Positions 9,225-21,591 of a DNA stretch of 64,000 bases are shown one piece after another. A program made the position numbers and the translations under genes. The DNA comes from Anopheles merus. Lineage: Eukaryota > Arthropoda > Insecta > Diptera > Culicidae. Under the pieces are notes generated by a model, which was given only the letters and a program-made list of their open reading frames with translations, did no database searches and had not been told where the DNA came from. The stretch covers positions 23,670,285 to 23,734,284 of the forward strand of contig NC_054083.1 of NCBI RefSeq assembly GCF_017562075.2, read 5' to 3'. Positions within the stretch are counted from its first letter, which is position 1; every line of letters starts with the position of its first letter.

Positions 9225-9640
9225 ACCGAAACTGAACTCATACCGGTCCTGAAACTGACACTGAACCCATTACAGTATTTTAACCGATAGCAAATCCATA
9301 CCGGCCCTGATAATTATACTAAACTCATGCCTGATCAGGAACTGGTGCTGAACTTCCACCGGTCCTGGAATCGATTACCGACCAAAACCTGTCCTTAAAT
9401 TGATGAAGAATCTATAATGTTGCTGGAACTGATCACGAATCAATATCGGTCCTGGAACTGATACTGAACTCATAACGTTCCTGGAATCAACTACAAATTT
9501 CTACCGATCCTTGAACTGATGATAAAGCCATATAGTTCGCGGAACTGATACTGAACCCATAACTGTCTAGGATACTGATACTGATTCCATTCTGAATCTG
9601 GAACTGATACTTAACTCATACTACTCCTTTCAGATATCTC
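9225..9640. repeat. Degenerate minisatellite (GGAACTGATACTGAAC type)
   Basis: A phrase of the type CGGTCCTGGAACTGATACTGAACTCATA recurs about nine or ten times at irregular spacing of roughly 30-60 bases with many substitutions and indels (for example near 9234, 9261, 9355, 9450, 9541, 9600). Weaker relics run on to about 9810. No stable reading frame crosses it. Confidence 0.6.
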
Positions 9641-9810
9641 TTAATCATGAACCATGAAACTTGTCATAACAACCAAAACATACTTGTCTAGATATAGTTC
9701 CGGATTTTATTCCAATCGTGAAATGGTACCTGAACCTGTTCGAATCGTGAACCTGTTCCGGTCTTGAAACCAATACATTCAGCCGTACCGGTGAACTCGT
9801 TCGTCGAAAA

Positions 9811-10167
9811 ACATTCGTCGGTCATGGATGGACAGGATTGTACCACCAGGTTGGACAGTACAAAACCTAGACGGTTTACTTATTTTTGATCTAGAGGGCT
9901 ATGAAATGAGTGAAAATGAGCAACGCGGCGAATGTTCTAGAGAACTAACGACGTTCATTACTAACGTTCATCGGTATGGTTGATTGTCTGTTTCTATCCT
10001 TTAACTGATTCGCAGGTTCGACGGAGCAGTTTGTGAAGGAATTTAAACTCAATTTTTCTCTAACTAAATTCTTTTTCTTCCATACAAGTGCAAAACAATT
10101 ATGAAGTAATTCACTAAATTTAAATTAACTGCTTCACCAACGGCACCACTTTGCACAAACGTGTCTT
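9811..10167. other. Intergenic stretch
   Basis: Nothing recognisable seen. Confidence 0.4.
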
Positions 10168-10545
10168 CTACAACAAGACAGATCCGTTCTCGCGTAGCCG
10201 GTCTGTCATGGAGCGTTCTCGCGTAGCCGGTCTGTCATGGAGCATTACTTTGCTAAAGCAGCATAGTAGGCTGTAAATCCCTTGAGCTACGACTACAGGC
10301 TTTATTCTGGTCATTAGTGTTTCAACGTTCAGTGAAGTATCCATCAACTCGTTCAAGTCGGTAGAAAGTGAGGTTGAAAAATTTTCAGCATGAAAAATGG
10401 CCGAAAACTGCTTCGAAATCGCATTAACTTCATGTAAGTCCTTAAGTACGATGGAAGATGCAGCAAGTTTTAGGCTGTCTGTCGATGTTGTTATGTTTTT
10501 TCTCTGATTTTTACAATTATGCAGCAAATTCCGAGCATTGGATCA
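10168..10545 (-). pseudogene. Unrecognised open segment, possible gene relic
   Basis: A minus-strand frame of about 125 codons runs from just after a TGA near 10,545 to a stop at 10,168. It reads as a plausible helical protein (for example LKDLHEVNAISKQF, STDLNELMDTSLNVE) but has no ATG at its head. Upstream an ATG GCA GCC frame joins it only if one base in an A-run is gained or lost. Its 3' end has absorbed a perfect 29-bp tandem duplication. I do not recognise the family. It could be a broken gene, a transposon relic or chance. Confidence 0.25.
10186..10243. repeat. Perfect 29-bp tandem duplication
   Basis: The 29 bases from 10,186 (GTTCTCGCGTAGCCGGTCTG...) to 10,214 are repeated exactly at 10,215-10,243. 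Confidence 0.85.
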
Positions 10546-12000
10546 GTCATTTTTTCTGAGTAATGGCTGCCATGTCCTTGCTTCGCTCAATGCTTGAAGA
10601 AGTCTAGTCTGATCGAGTTTCAAAGATGATAATCGACAGCAGGTAAGTGACCAACATTAAATCTAATAAATACTTATGCTTTTCGTAACTTATGTTAAAT
10701 TGATACCGGTTCCGCAAGAAAAGGTTACCAAAATTATCTATAGCACTGTAGCATTCAAATTCACTGTACAGCGCCATCTTTTGGTGGGTAACGAAACTGT
10801 GCAATATTCGTAATTTACATAATTATCGTAGAAAATCGACATAATTTTACTAATTAATGTTAGCCGGTTCTTAGTTACCGCAGTTTAGTGTTCGTTTGAC
10901 TTGTTAATACTAAATCTTGTAAGACACTAAGACACTACCATTGCGCCCTCTTTCAAATTTCGGATATCATACAATACACAACAGATTGCTAACATTCCCG
11001 CGGCACAGCTTTTACAGTTTTATAATGTCAGTATATTTTTTGTTTTATTTCCACCATGAATTTAACCAAGACAAAAGAAAAAAAAAGATAATGCGATATA
11101 ACGCAGCAAATAGAGAAAGAAAAAAAAACACAAAACAAATCAAAAGATTCTTTATGACAATCGGAGGCAAATGGAAGATACAATGCGTTACGCGTAATTC
11201 GTAAAAATAAACACATAGCTTTGTGTGGATACTAATGGGAAAAGACAAACCTAATGGCTAAATGTGAACGCGTGATAACAAAAGGCCAGCCGCCCACCAA
11301 AATATGCATTGCTCTGGCGCGCCCGCGAATGTGTGAGTGTGTGTGAGTGTTTGTTTTATATGCTCCAGTCTAGTCTCATGTTTCAGTAGATGCCCTTCTG
11401 TGTTTTTGCTCGCAGCACCGTCTGAGTAGTGTGGGTGTGCTGATGTTTTGTTGTTGTGAACGGAATCGAACCGCATTCCAACAGCCGCAAAGAGTATTAG
11501 GCGCGCCGATTTCGTTCACGACCAGCCTCTCTTCTCTGGAAACACGAGGAAAAGCTCGTGTTTGATAATGCGCTGGAAGGTGACACACGCATTCGAGAGG
11601 GCCGAAAAGGGCAGTGCGACGAAACACTTACTACCTCCGCTTTGTGAAACGCCAGAGCAAATCCATCGTTGTTGAGCGCGTCCCCTCATACCGCCTCTTT
11701 CTTTTACAACTTTTTTTTTTCTTCGTTTTTATCTCACATTATATAGTGTAGCTGTTTTTCTTTTTTATATAGTTTTTACTGTTATATATCGATAGGCAGG
11801 TGTGTAATGATTCATTGTATGCGTTCAGCCCGGTTCTCGGTTCCAGCTCTTGTCGGTTGCTGCGTGCGTGCGCGTTCCGAGTTTTGCGTGTCGCCGTGAA
11901 GAAGCGCTTACATCGGAACGGTTCAACCGTTTGAGAATGGCGCAGCATTCACAGCAACACACTTCACAACCAAACGCAGCACCAAGCAGACCGACTTAGA
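10546..12000. other. Intergenic stretch downstream of Tudor-SN
   Basis: No gene seen. The region is A/T-rich with homopolymer runs (11,080-11,130 and 11,700-11,770). The part nearest 12,258 is presumably the Tudor-SN 3' UTR, though I found no canonical minus-strand AATAAA close to the stop codon. Confidence 0.4.
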
Positions 12001-12258
12001 AAGACATCTTGAGCCTAGCAGCCATTTTTTAGATGGCCAGTTTCATCTTCCTTTTTCACACAACCCGGAATGAACGATGCACACATCATATTACGATGCG
12101 CACCATTCCATTACACAGATCGGCAATGAAGGGAAAGAATTAACGACCATCGTTGGAATGGGCTGGCCAGGTGACAAGATAGAGCGAACGGAGCACGCGG
12201 AACCGCTGCGGTTGCGCTTTGGCCGAACAGCATACTGGGAGAGTGGGGCTTGACCCCA

Positions 12259-15200
12259 TTAACGGCTGAGGCCAAACTCTCCGGCCTGGTCCTCGGTGCT
12301 GTCACCGTACTGCCAGATGCCCTTGTGCTGCTTGCGGGCCTTCTGCTCGGCATCCTTGTAGTCCGCAATCTGTGCGCGCGAGGAGAAGAGCAAGAACGAT
12401 ATAAACGGTTAGGGGGAAAAACGGCACACACCAGCTGGGCTCAGAGTGTTCCCACCAAACACTTACCAGCTTGGTCAATCTGCGATCCTTCTTGTTCTTG
12501 TCCGCGATCAAGTAACCGTCAGCGATCAGGTCCTCGGCGATGTCGGCCTTTGTTGCGGGGTCGACCAGCGTCACGTACTCGGTGCCCGAGATGCTACCAA
12601 AAAAAGAGGAAATATTAATACAATTTTACTACGGGACGCTGCTCTGTTTGTTGTGTAGCATTCACAACACATCTTTTTGGTTTAATTAATGTAAAACCTA
12701 TTTAAGGCTGCACGCAGTACCGTTAATCGCTGCGCGCGCTTTCGAAAGTCGGTACGGATACAGGCAGTGCCAGATCCTGTCGTTACTTTAGGCAATGGTC
12801 TAGAAGATCTGGCTAGGGGCGCAGCGCAAGCACTGCACAAACCCACATCTTTGGCATACCATTGCCAGACAGTCGAGAGTGTGTACTGCGTAGGATAGTA
12901 ATTCAGCCTTACCGATACTCCACGTTCATGTTGAGCGTTCGGTTCAGTACGTCCTGCGAGAACGCCTTCACGGCCTCGGCACGATCGTCAGCATCGGTCG
13001 GCAGCAGCAACAGCGCCGGCACGTACAGGTGCGCGAACGGCTTCTCCGAGATGAACGTAGGCGGGATCATGGCAAGGCGGGTCGATGGGACAGTCTGTGT
13101 ACGGTGTGGAAGAATGTTAAAGCACGATTAATATCAAGTTGTTCTATCTTGCTCAAAAACATGTCTAGAAAATTATATTTTGTCCGAGCAGAACGCAACT
13201 GAATGCTGTGACCAGGCGACACAATTTGCAGTTGCACTCTCACACCCTAAGCACACGGTTCCCGTGTACCTTTGCACCATGCACTCTACCGTGATGGAAA
13301 CGTAGCAGCGCTAGTAACGAACAGGTAACAGAATATTACCGCCGCTTTCACACTACCAACGTTCCCGGGGGTACGATACGATGCTACGTGCCATAGGTAC
13401 AGGGAACCACCTAGGGAGGAGATTGAACGTGCGGCAAAAGATCGCTAATCCCAGGGTTCCAAAAGCTCGAAATAAATTGCTCTGGCAAGCTTATGACTCA
13501 AGCATTTCTTTCGCAGTTACAGAAATGGATCTAAGGAGCTTGCGCGGTACTTCTGCAAGGTGCTCTTGCTGCTAGCTCTACCACACCACCTACCTCACGG
13601 TTGCCGTAGTCGATGTAGAGAATCGTCACGTTGCCACCCTTCTCGACCTTCTCCACCTTCGCACGGTACCACTCGTTGTCCTCGGAGAACTTGGCCGCAC
13701 ACATGTCGCCGCGCTTCGGCGCGTACGAGCCCGTTACCGGCGGCATCGCCTTAAAGTCCTGGCGCAGCTTCGTCATCAGCTCCTCGAGCTTGGCGCCCTG
13801 GTCCGTGTGCTGCGCGTAGAACTGCAGCTCGGGCGTCACCTCCGTCACGACCACGCTCTCGTACTTCACCTTGCGCTCGACCGGCGTGTTCACGTCCGGC
13901 GTGTCCTCGATCTCGTCCTTCTCCTCCTCGGCCGCCGCCTTCTCGACGTAATCCTTCCAGATGTTCTTGCGCTGGGCCTTGGCGCGCGCCTCCGCATCGC
14001 GCAGCACGCGATAGTAGTCGGACTTTTCCGCGGTAAAGTGCACCTCAGCCAGACCCTCCTCGACCAGGGCGACCGACAGGTTCACGTTGTGGTCGGTGAA
14101 CAGCCAGCCGATCACGCTCGTCGCCTGCTTGTCGGTCGTTTCGATCTTCACGCTCACGTCCCGCTGCAGCACCTTCTCGCGCGTGAACTGGAGCGCCTCA
14201 TCGCCGTACGGTTCCGCTTCCTGGGCCGGGGCACCACCGATCGCCGGGCGGGACGAGCGGCGGCAGCTGATGCCGGCGAGCAGGAACGTGACCAGGCAGC
14301 TTTCCTTCGGGCAGTAGAGCCGGAGGCGGGAACCGCTCGCCACGAACTCGACCAGCGCCTCGGTACGCAGGGCACGCTGCCAGGACGGCAGGTAGTGATG
14401 CTTGATGCGGGAATGGTCCGTGGTCAGGTCATTGATGCGATGCGACGGCGTCTGCTTCTTCGCGTGCATACCCTTCTGGCCCTTGATCGCCTGCTCCTGG
14501 GCGGCGCGCAGTTTGTCGTACTCGGGCGAGCGCTGCTCATCGTCCTGGCGGTAGTTGATCACCGTGGCGAGGCCCCGCTCAAGCATTGCCTCAGCGATGT
14601 TCCTGCGGAGGTAAGGGGAAACAACGGGAAGAAGAATTTCAATTTTAGGATGCCCTTTTTCTCTCTCTAAACGATTGGATCTAGAATGGAAGTGTTACTT
14701 AAATTACTGTTTAATGTATCGTAAAATCGACGCGAGTGAGCTCTTACGAAGAATAAAACCACTCTCTGTCGATCATTGCGAACGATCATGTCCCACCAAT
14801 TGATCAAAACACTTTCCAAGGGTATAAAGGAAGCAAGTGTTTAACCTATATATGGTGGTAAATCCCCAGTAGCATTATTTTCCATAATTTGTTTAAGTTG
14901 TACCACAGAATCTGATAAAGCTAGTCCAATGTCCCGAAGAATGGAACAGCTGTGTTGTATCAAATTACGAACGATTATGTCCCACCATTTGATCAAAACA
15001 CTTTCCAAGGGTATAAAAGGAAGCAAGTGTTTAACCTATATATGGTGGAAAACCTCCCGTAGCACTATTTACCTTAATATGTTAAAATTGTACCGCAGAA
15101 CCTGATAGAGCTTGCCCAATATTTCCCGAAGGATGGCGTAGCTGTAATGTACCAGATTGCGAACGATAATGTCCCACCATTTGATCAAAACACTTTCCAA

Positions 15201-18200
15201 GGGTATAGAAGGATAAAAGTGTTTAACCTATATATGGTGGAAAACCTCCCGTAGCACTATTTACATTAATATGTTAAAATTGTACCGCAGAACCTGATAG
15301 AGCTTGCCCAATATTTCCCGAAGGATGGCGTAGCTGTATTGTACCAGATTGCGAACAATAATGTCCCACCATTTGATCAAAACACTTTCCAAGGGTATAA
15401 TAGGATAAAAGTGTTTAACCTATATATGGTGGAAAATCCCACGCAATACTATTATCAATTGTTTGTTAAAATTGTATCACATAATCTGATAAAGCTAGTC
15501 TATTGTCCCGAAGGATGAACCAGCTGTATTGTACCAGATTGCGAACGATCATGTCCCACCAGTTGATCAAAACACTTTCCAACAATATGAAAGGATAAAA
15601 GTGTTTAACCTATATCTGGTGGTTTTTCGAGCTTATGTATTCGATAAACTAGACTATCTCCCTTTACTTACTGGTCGTCCAGGCGCACGGTGTAGCAGTA
15701 CTTCTCCGGGTAGTTGTCGCGGGCCGGCGCCACGTAGTCGAGCGTACACGTCACTCGCTTGCCGATCAGCTTCTTGCGCAGGAACTCGCGCGCCTCAAAC
15801 ATGTAGGGAATGTCGTACAGGGGGCGCGAGTTCTTCGCCCGCGGACCATCGTCCTCCTTCGGGCGCGGCGGACGGATCGACGAGAAGAACACCTTCTTCG
15901 ACACCGTGCCGACCTTCACCAGCACGGCATCGCCGTTGTACACCTCCATCACCGTGCCGACCAGCTCCTTGTCCTTGGTGTTGGCCAACGCCGCCGGCGG
16001 CTTGTAGTCCTTCCACAGCCGCAACCGGGCGGCCTTCGCTTCCCGCTCGCACGCGCGCAGCCGGTCGATGCCCTCCTTCACGTACGGTATGCTCCACTCG
16101 ACGCACTTGGCGAACCCGTTGCGCAGCAGCGACTCGGCAATGTTACCCTCCGGACACAGGATCGTGCCGAGGAAGTTGGTGTTGCTGTTCGACTCGAGCC
16201 GCACCTTCACCTCGCGCTGCAGCAGCCGGCACTCCACGTGGAAGCGGGCCTCGTCCGCGTACGGCACCTCGGTCGTGTTGTCCGGCCGGCCCTCCGCGTC
16301 CAGCTTGAAGCCCGGGCAGCGGATGCCGGACATCATGAGCGTGACGTGCTGGAAGACGCGCGGGTTCGGCATGAGGAAGGCGCGGACCGTCGAACCGTCC
16401 CGCACGTGCTCGATGATCGCCTTGATCAGCTGGCCGGCGTGCTGGTCCACGAACTGCTTCGGGTTGTCGATGTTCCACACGATGTTACGCACGTGCTCGC
16501 CCTCGGGCGCATCGCTCCAGAGGCCCTTCCGGGCGCGCCGGGCCGCATCCTCCAGCTCGATCAGGCGGGCATGCTCGGGCGTCTGGCGCACGTTGTCGCG
16601 GCGCACCGTCACCAAACCCTCCGACACGATCGACTCGACGATGTTTTCCGCGTTCGGTTCCTTGCCGAGCTTCACGTAGCCGTACTCGCGGTTCGCGTTC
16701 GGCGGCTTCTCCGAGTAGAACCACACCTCCTGCCCGATCAGACGCTGGCGCAGGTACTCGCGGGACTCCCAGGCATAGGGTTGATCCCTCGAACCGTCAC
16801 TGCGGAAAAAAAAACAAAAAAAAAACGTTCGATCGTGCATACATAACCTCAATCATCTAGGGACAGGAGCAGGCTCCTGGCGTTTGACCACTTACCTCGA
16901 TCCGTTGGTTGGTCGGCGGGCAAGCTTCGGTGCGACGATGCCAGCAAAATTAAGCTGCTTCTCTCGTGGCGGTCCATTGACGGGTTTATCGCGCAGGATC
17001 AGCGAATCACCGGAAAGAATCTACGGGGCGAACGAAGAAAGAGACCCGCACTCGTAAGAATATGCTGCACAAGTAGACGACCTCGTGGAGAACGAGACGC
17101 CTTCCACTGCCGGCACTTCCGATTCCGCACGAAGCCAGCAAGAAAAAGACAGCGTTTTGACATTCCTGCGCCTGTGTAAATCCAACTGACAGCACCAACA
17201 CACACACAAAACGCACTCGCCGTGAGCCGAGCGGCCACGTTGAAAGTTTTAAATCCCGCAATATAAATACGCGCACACCCGGGGGCAGACAGATATCCTA
17301 AGCATAAATTGCCCTACATCGAAATGGGGGTTAGATTTCGTCTTTTCTTTTTTTTGCATCTCGATAAAATTATCTCCACATGCTTCTTCTTCTTCTTCGA
17401 CGGCTATTTCCATTGCAATCTTGTGTAATCCGATTGGATGCAGTTCTTGCCTCTTTGCAATTGAATTCACAAACAAAACACACTCAACGTGTTTCCGAAA
17501 CATATGGAACACGAAGCAATAAATATATACCACCGTGAAACAGATGAAAGAGAGAAGAAGACAAAAACATGCAACGGGAAATACTTTCACCGTTCTCCAA
17601 TTTCTTCTTCTTCTTTTCCACTTTGGGACACCTTTCACCTTTCGACCAAGTTTTGGTTCACAAAATGTGTAAAACTAAACGAAACCCCGCCGTAAGTAGG
17701 CATTGGTGGGCGATCAATTCCACCGTGGCAACCCCACAGGTGACCAATCGCTGGAACCGGAAAGGGGAAGGGCGACGTCATGGTGCATAGGGGGGAGAGG
17801 CAGGAGGTAGGTGTGTGTTATGTGGCGAGCAGAAGGGACACAGCAGCGCTACATAAAATAATGCCAACTTGGCATGCCACATCGCAGCGTGTCAGCGTGG
17901 AACGGCGGCGTAGCGATAGGGAGGGAAAAGCGAGAAAGAAAGAAAGAAAGATAGAGAGAGAGAGAGGGGGAGAGCGAGAGCGAGAAAGGTGCGTTGGATT
18001 AAAAGTTGTTCAACAAAGACCGATGTGCACTGGATGGAAAATCACGGTTTAAGAGGCAAGAGAAGGGATGCTTTACCCCCACAACAGCTTCTTGTTTTTT
18101 CCTCTAGCGAGACAGAAAATTTGCTCCCCCCCAGCCCGCTCCAACCGCCTCCGAAGGGGGTGGAGGGTAAGTTTTTCGATAATGGGCTGATGGCAGGGTG

Positions 18201-18516
18201 ATGTGTGCAACTTGAGCTCTAATCATTTATCGCCGTCCACCAACTCGTGCCACGGATGATCTTTTCGATTGCTTGGCTTTCTGCTGCTCCCGTCGGCGAT
18301 GTGTGTGTGTGGCTGTGCATTTGTTGGTGCCACAATGGAGGAGCGATGCACTTTATGTTGGGCAGTAATATGGTGTGTGGATGCAGCAGTCATGTGGAAA
18401 GCGCGTGTCGGTGTGCGTGTGTATGCTGTGTACGTTACCTGCTTCACGATGCCTTTCTTCAGCACGGGCGGTGGAGCAGGGTTGGCGGCGGCGGCGGGGA
18501 CATTAGCGGCACTCAT
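12259..18516 (-). CDS. Tudor-SN: Tudor-SN / SND1 (staphylococcal nuclease domain protein 1), seven exons
   Basis: Exons by splice consensus and phase: 18516-18439, 17020-16896, 16799-15672, 14602-13594, 13094-12913, 12593-12467, 12369-12259. They total 2760 bases, 919 aa plus stop, close to the roughly 910-925 aa usual for SND1. All junctions are GT-AG and phases agree. The N-terminus reads VLKKGIVKQ then ILSGDSLILRDKPVNG (first SN domain); four SN-like repeats follow to about residue 700. The Tudor domain (about 735-795) shows FSEDNEWYRAKV and LYIDYGN, the aromatic-cage and strand motifs, interrupting the fifth SN domain, which ends near GIWQYG. The family is a RISC-associated, RNA-binding and transcription/splicing cofactor found in cytoplasm and nucleus. 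The third intron carries a hairpin-bearing tandem repeat; the large first intron (16-18 kb) has a (GA)n run. Confidence 0.95.
14772..15622. repeat. About 4.4 copies of a ~190-bp tandem repeat in Tudor-SN intron 3
   Basis: Copies begin near 14,779, 14,968, 15,160, 15,352 and 15,542 (periods 189, 192, 192, 190); the last is partial. Copies 3 and 4 are the most alike. Each unit contains an imperfect inverted repeat: CCACCAT and AAAACACTTT on one side, AAGTGTTT and ATATGGTGG on the other (14,793-14,858 in the first unit). The loop holds GGGTATAAAAGGA, which resembles a TATA box. No coding frame is kept across units. Confidence 0.88.
17935..17990. repeat. (GAAA)n/(GA)n microsatellite in Tudor-SN intron 1
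   Basis: A purine run of AAAG then GAGA repeats lies within the first intron of the Tudor-SN gene. Confidence 0.8.
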
Positions 18517-19729
18517 TTTGCGTTCCGTAGGGCAACGTTGCTGCTCGGCAGAACTTTTCTGTTTTCACTACGGGACTGTTGGAACACACTGAGACGGAAG
18601 GAAAGATGATACGAGAAAAACGGTGGTCAACTTCACGTGAAAAACAAGATTTCACACAGCTCCCCTTCTTCCACCACCCTCTCGCTATCTCTCTCTCTCT
18701 CTCTCGCTGTCGGGAAGTTAGCACATTCCACTGTCGGTGGCTGGAAGACTGCCACACTTTCACGCGATACCAATATTGTTATGTGGCCGGGACGGGAAAG
18801 GAAGGAATGCTCAATCCCGGAAACGATGCAGAGAGGGAGACAGCGAGCCAGAGGGAAAGATTTTAGAGGCACCGGGGCTGACCTTTCTATACCTTTGCGA
18901 TCAGGAGCAAAACGAGTCCGTACGGGAGCTAGCGGCGTTTGGAACTACTGATCACACCACACCATGTACCACGACGACGACAGTGACACACCGGGACAGC
19001 AAGAGCGACACACGCACACTCACAAACACACACACACACACACTACGACGGCTGCAACGGGTACAATAGACCAGAGGGGCGAACGTGTGTAACCACGGGA
19101 ATTGGGGTGCAGGGGCAACCAGGTCACCACAGTTGCACCGGACGGCACCAAATTCAGAGGAACGGCCGAAAAATTGAACACTTTCTATGACCGAACGGCG
19201 CTACAGCACGGGAGAAAATATATCTGCCCCAGTCTTGGCCCAAGCAACAATTATTGCAGCAGGAGGCGAGCGGCACACGTAGCCCAAAGTGCTGACGGAG
19301 CGCTGACAGGTGAGCGACCCAACGAACAAAATACGGCGGACAGTAAATTTCAAAGCCGTTCGACATTGAGCTCGATTGCAAACGCGCTTGCAACTGCTAT
19401 GCTTTTAATCCTGTCATTTTGTCGCTCAAAAAAATCGTTTTCCAAAAAAGGATTGAGACATGTGGCAGTGCTCCATCGGATGAGATTTTATTGGAAGGCC
19501 TGTCAAAATTTTGTAGGGAATTTGACAGATAACTTCAGACATGGGATTTTGTTGTACGACGGAATCAGTTTTTTTATTCCATCGGATCGTGTCATCCAAT
19601 TTTATCTGGTAATGTAATTTTGTAGGTTATTTAGGAATAACATAAAATTATTTGTTTATAATGGTTTAACAAATAAAATCATTTTAATTATCGCAATATG
19701 GACCAAAATAGTGTATGCCCAAGTGCCAC
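18517..19729. other. 5' flank of Tudor-SN
   Basis: No coding exon recognised. The first few hundred bases should contain the Tudor-SN promoter; there is no obvious TATA box, as expected for a broadly expressed gene. Short (CT)n (18,690-18,710) and (CA)n (19,020-19,045) runs are present. Confidence 0.4.
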
Positions 19730-20895
19730 CCCAAGTGCCACAAATCCACTAAACGACCACTAAACGGCTTCTAAACGACTCAAGTTCTCTACCTAAACGG
19801 AATATAGAAAGACTTCGTTTAGCAGACGCCAAACGACTCATGCATTCTAAAAATAGCAAAAAAGCTGGTGGCGCTATCTGTTGGTGGGATACCCCAACCA
19901 GTTAAGCTTCATCGCTTGGAGGAGAGCTTTCTCATTTCCTCTGTACTGTTGTATGGTTTCGCATTGAAGTTATGCATCGCTAGAACTAGAACGGCGATAC
20001 GATTGTTTAAATACTAAACTCCAACGGAAACCACCAGCACTGAAGCAAGTGAGATTTGAGCAATGGTCATTGGTGTTGATACCCACGTATCTAACCACAC
20101 GACCATTTATATAGATTTTTGCTCAGAAAGTTAGAAGGCTATATAGGTCATAATAAAATGCAACTTGTCGAAACACATTGCAAGAAAAGGATAGCAATAT
20201 AATGATGAGTTGTAATACGCCATCTATTTATCAAACCAATGAAGCTGTGGAGCTTTCATTTTTTTTCTATGGATATTCAATTTTCCAGTCGTTTAAGCTT
20301 AATCTGTGGCGCTTGGGACAAATCCACTAAACGACCACTAAACGGCTTCTAAACGACTCAAGTTCTCTACCTAAACGGAATATAGAAAGACTTCGTTTAG
20401 CAGACGCCAAACGACTCATGCATTCTAAAAATAGCAAAAAAGCTGGTGGCGCTATCTGTTGGTGGGATACCCCAACCAGTTGAGCTTCATCGCTTGGAGG
20501 AGAGCTTTCTCATTTCCTCTGTACTGTTGTATGGTTTCGCATTGAAGTTATGCATCGCTAGAACTAGAACGGCGATACGATTGTTTAAATACTAAACTCC
20601 AACGGAAACCACCAGCACTGAAGCAAGTGAGATTTGAGTAATGGTCATTGGTGTTGATACCCACGTATCTAACCACACGACCATTTATATAGATTTTTGC
20701 TCAGAAAGTTAGAAGGCTATATAGGTCATAATAAAATGCAACTTGACGAAATACATTGCAAGAAAAGGATAGCAATATAATGATGAGTTGTAATACGCCA
20801 TCTATTGATCAAACCAATGAAGCTGTGGAGCTTTCATTTTTTTTCTATGGATATTCAATTTTCCAGTCGTTTAAGCTTAATCTGTGGCGCTTGGG
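19730..20895. mobile_element. MITE-like element in two head-to-tail 578-bp copies
   Basis: 19,740-20,317 and 20,318-20,895 are direct repeats with only a handful of substitutions. The outer left end (CCCAAGTGCCACA from 19,730) and the right end of each copy (TGTGGCGCTTGGG) are inverted repeats, and the motif TAAACGAC repeats just inside the left end with its complement (GTCGTTTA) just inside the right. The second copy lacks the left terminal ten bases. The left terminal 12 bases (CCCAAGTGCCAC) are themselves present twice. I see no coding sequence and no clear target-site duplication. Confidence 0.85.
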
Positions 20896-21571
20896 TGGTG
20901 AAGGCGTCCATAAAAATCGCTTCAGATGGGCATTGCCACAGATACCGAATCGGTACAATCGAAGGGAAATGTGTGGTAAAATATGGAACCAACAACTTTT
21001 TACATACAGCTTGTTGTAAAATTTAAACAAAAACGTTTTAACTTCACTCATTTCTCCACAAATCAGGACATCTTTCATTTAATAACTTTATCGGTGTATT
21101 GCTCTGTAAATATTATTAAAATTCATAAAAAACATCATGCAAAAAGTATTCTAAATACATATTTATTTATACATAAATATTTTGAAAATATTAAAAACTA
21201 TTTTAATCGTTTTGAAGATCAATCGGGTACTGCAAATTAGCGTATTTCGAGTATCGCATACTGCGGATATTTGTTGTAAGTGCGCTTGCGATGTACGAGT
21301 TTGATTAGATGGTCAAATAAGGTTCTTAATTGAAGCTCACTGAACAGCCTTACATTTGTTACTTGGGAGCGAAGGTAGCACATGGAGCCGAAGTTTGCAG
21401 ATTCCCGAAGTTCGACAGCAGTGACTTCAACGTGGCACGGTGGTCGTGCATACAGTCAAATATTAGTGACAAATTGGTTTATTTATAATTTGTGCGAAAA
21501 TCAAGCATTTGTTCAAACACCGTGGAAAACGGACAATGAAATGTATTTCATCTTTTCCTGAGCGATAACCA
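20896..21571. other. Intergenic stretch downstream of the methyltransferase gene
   Basis: A/T-rich sequence with no gene seen. Confidence 0.45.
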
Positions 21572-21577
21572 TTTATT
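21572..21577 (-). terminator. Polyadenylation signal of the methyltransferase gene
   Basis: TTTATT on the plus strand reads AATAAA on the minus strand, 15 bases beyond the stop codon at 21,592-21,594. Confidence 0.65.
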
Positions 21578-21591
21578 CAGCCTAAAACTAA

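Noticed and set aside
11440..11520. tRNA gene suggested by a B-box-like GCGGTTCGATTCC on the minus strand
   Set aside because: No pairing acceptor stem or A box at the right distance.
13807..14670. 287-codon open frame on the plus strand
   Set aside because: It lies antisense to exon 4 of Tudor-SN and follows from the high GC content at third codon positions of that exon.
15529..16308. 259-codon open frame on the plus strand
   Set aside because: It is antisense to exon 3 of Tudor-SN and has a Ser/Arg/Pro-rich low-complexity translation with no domain.
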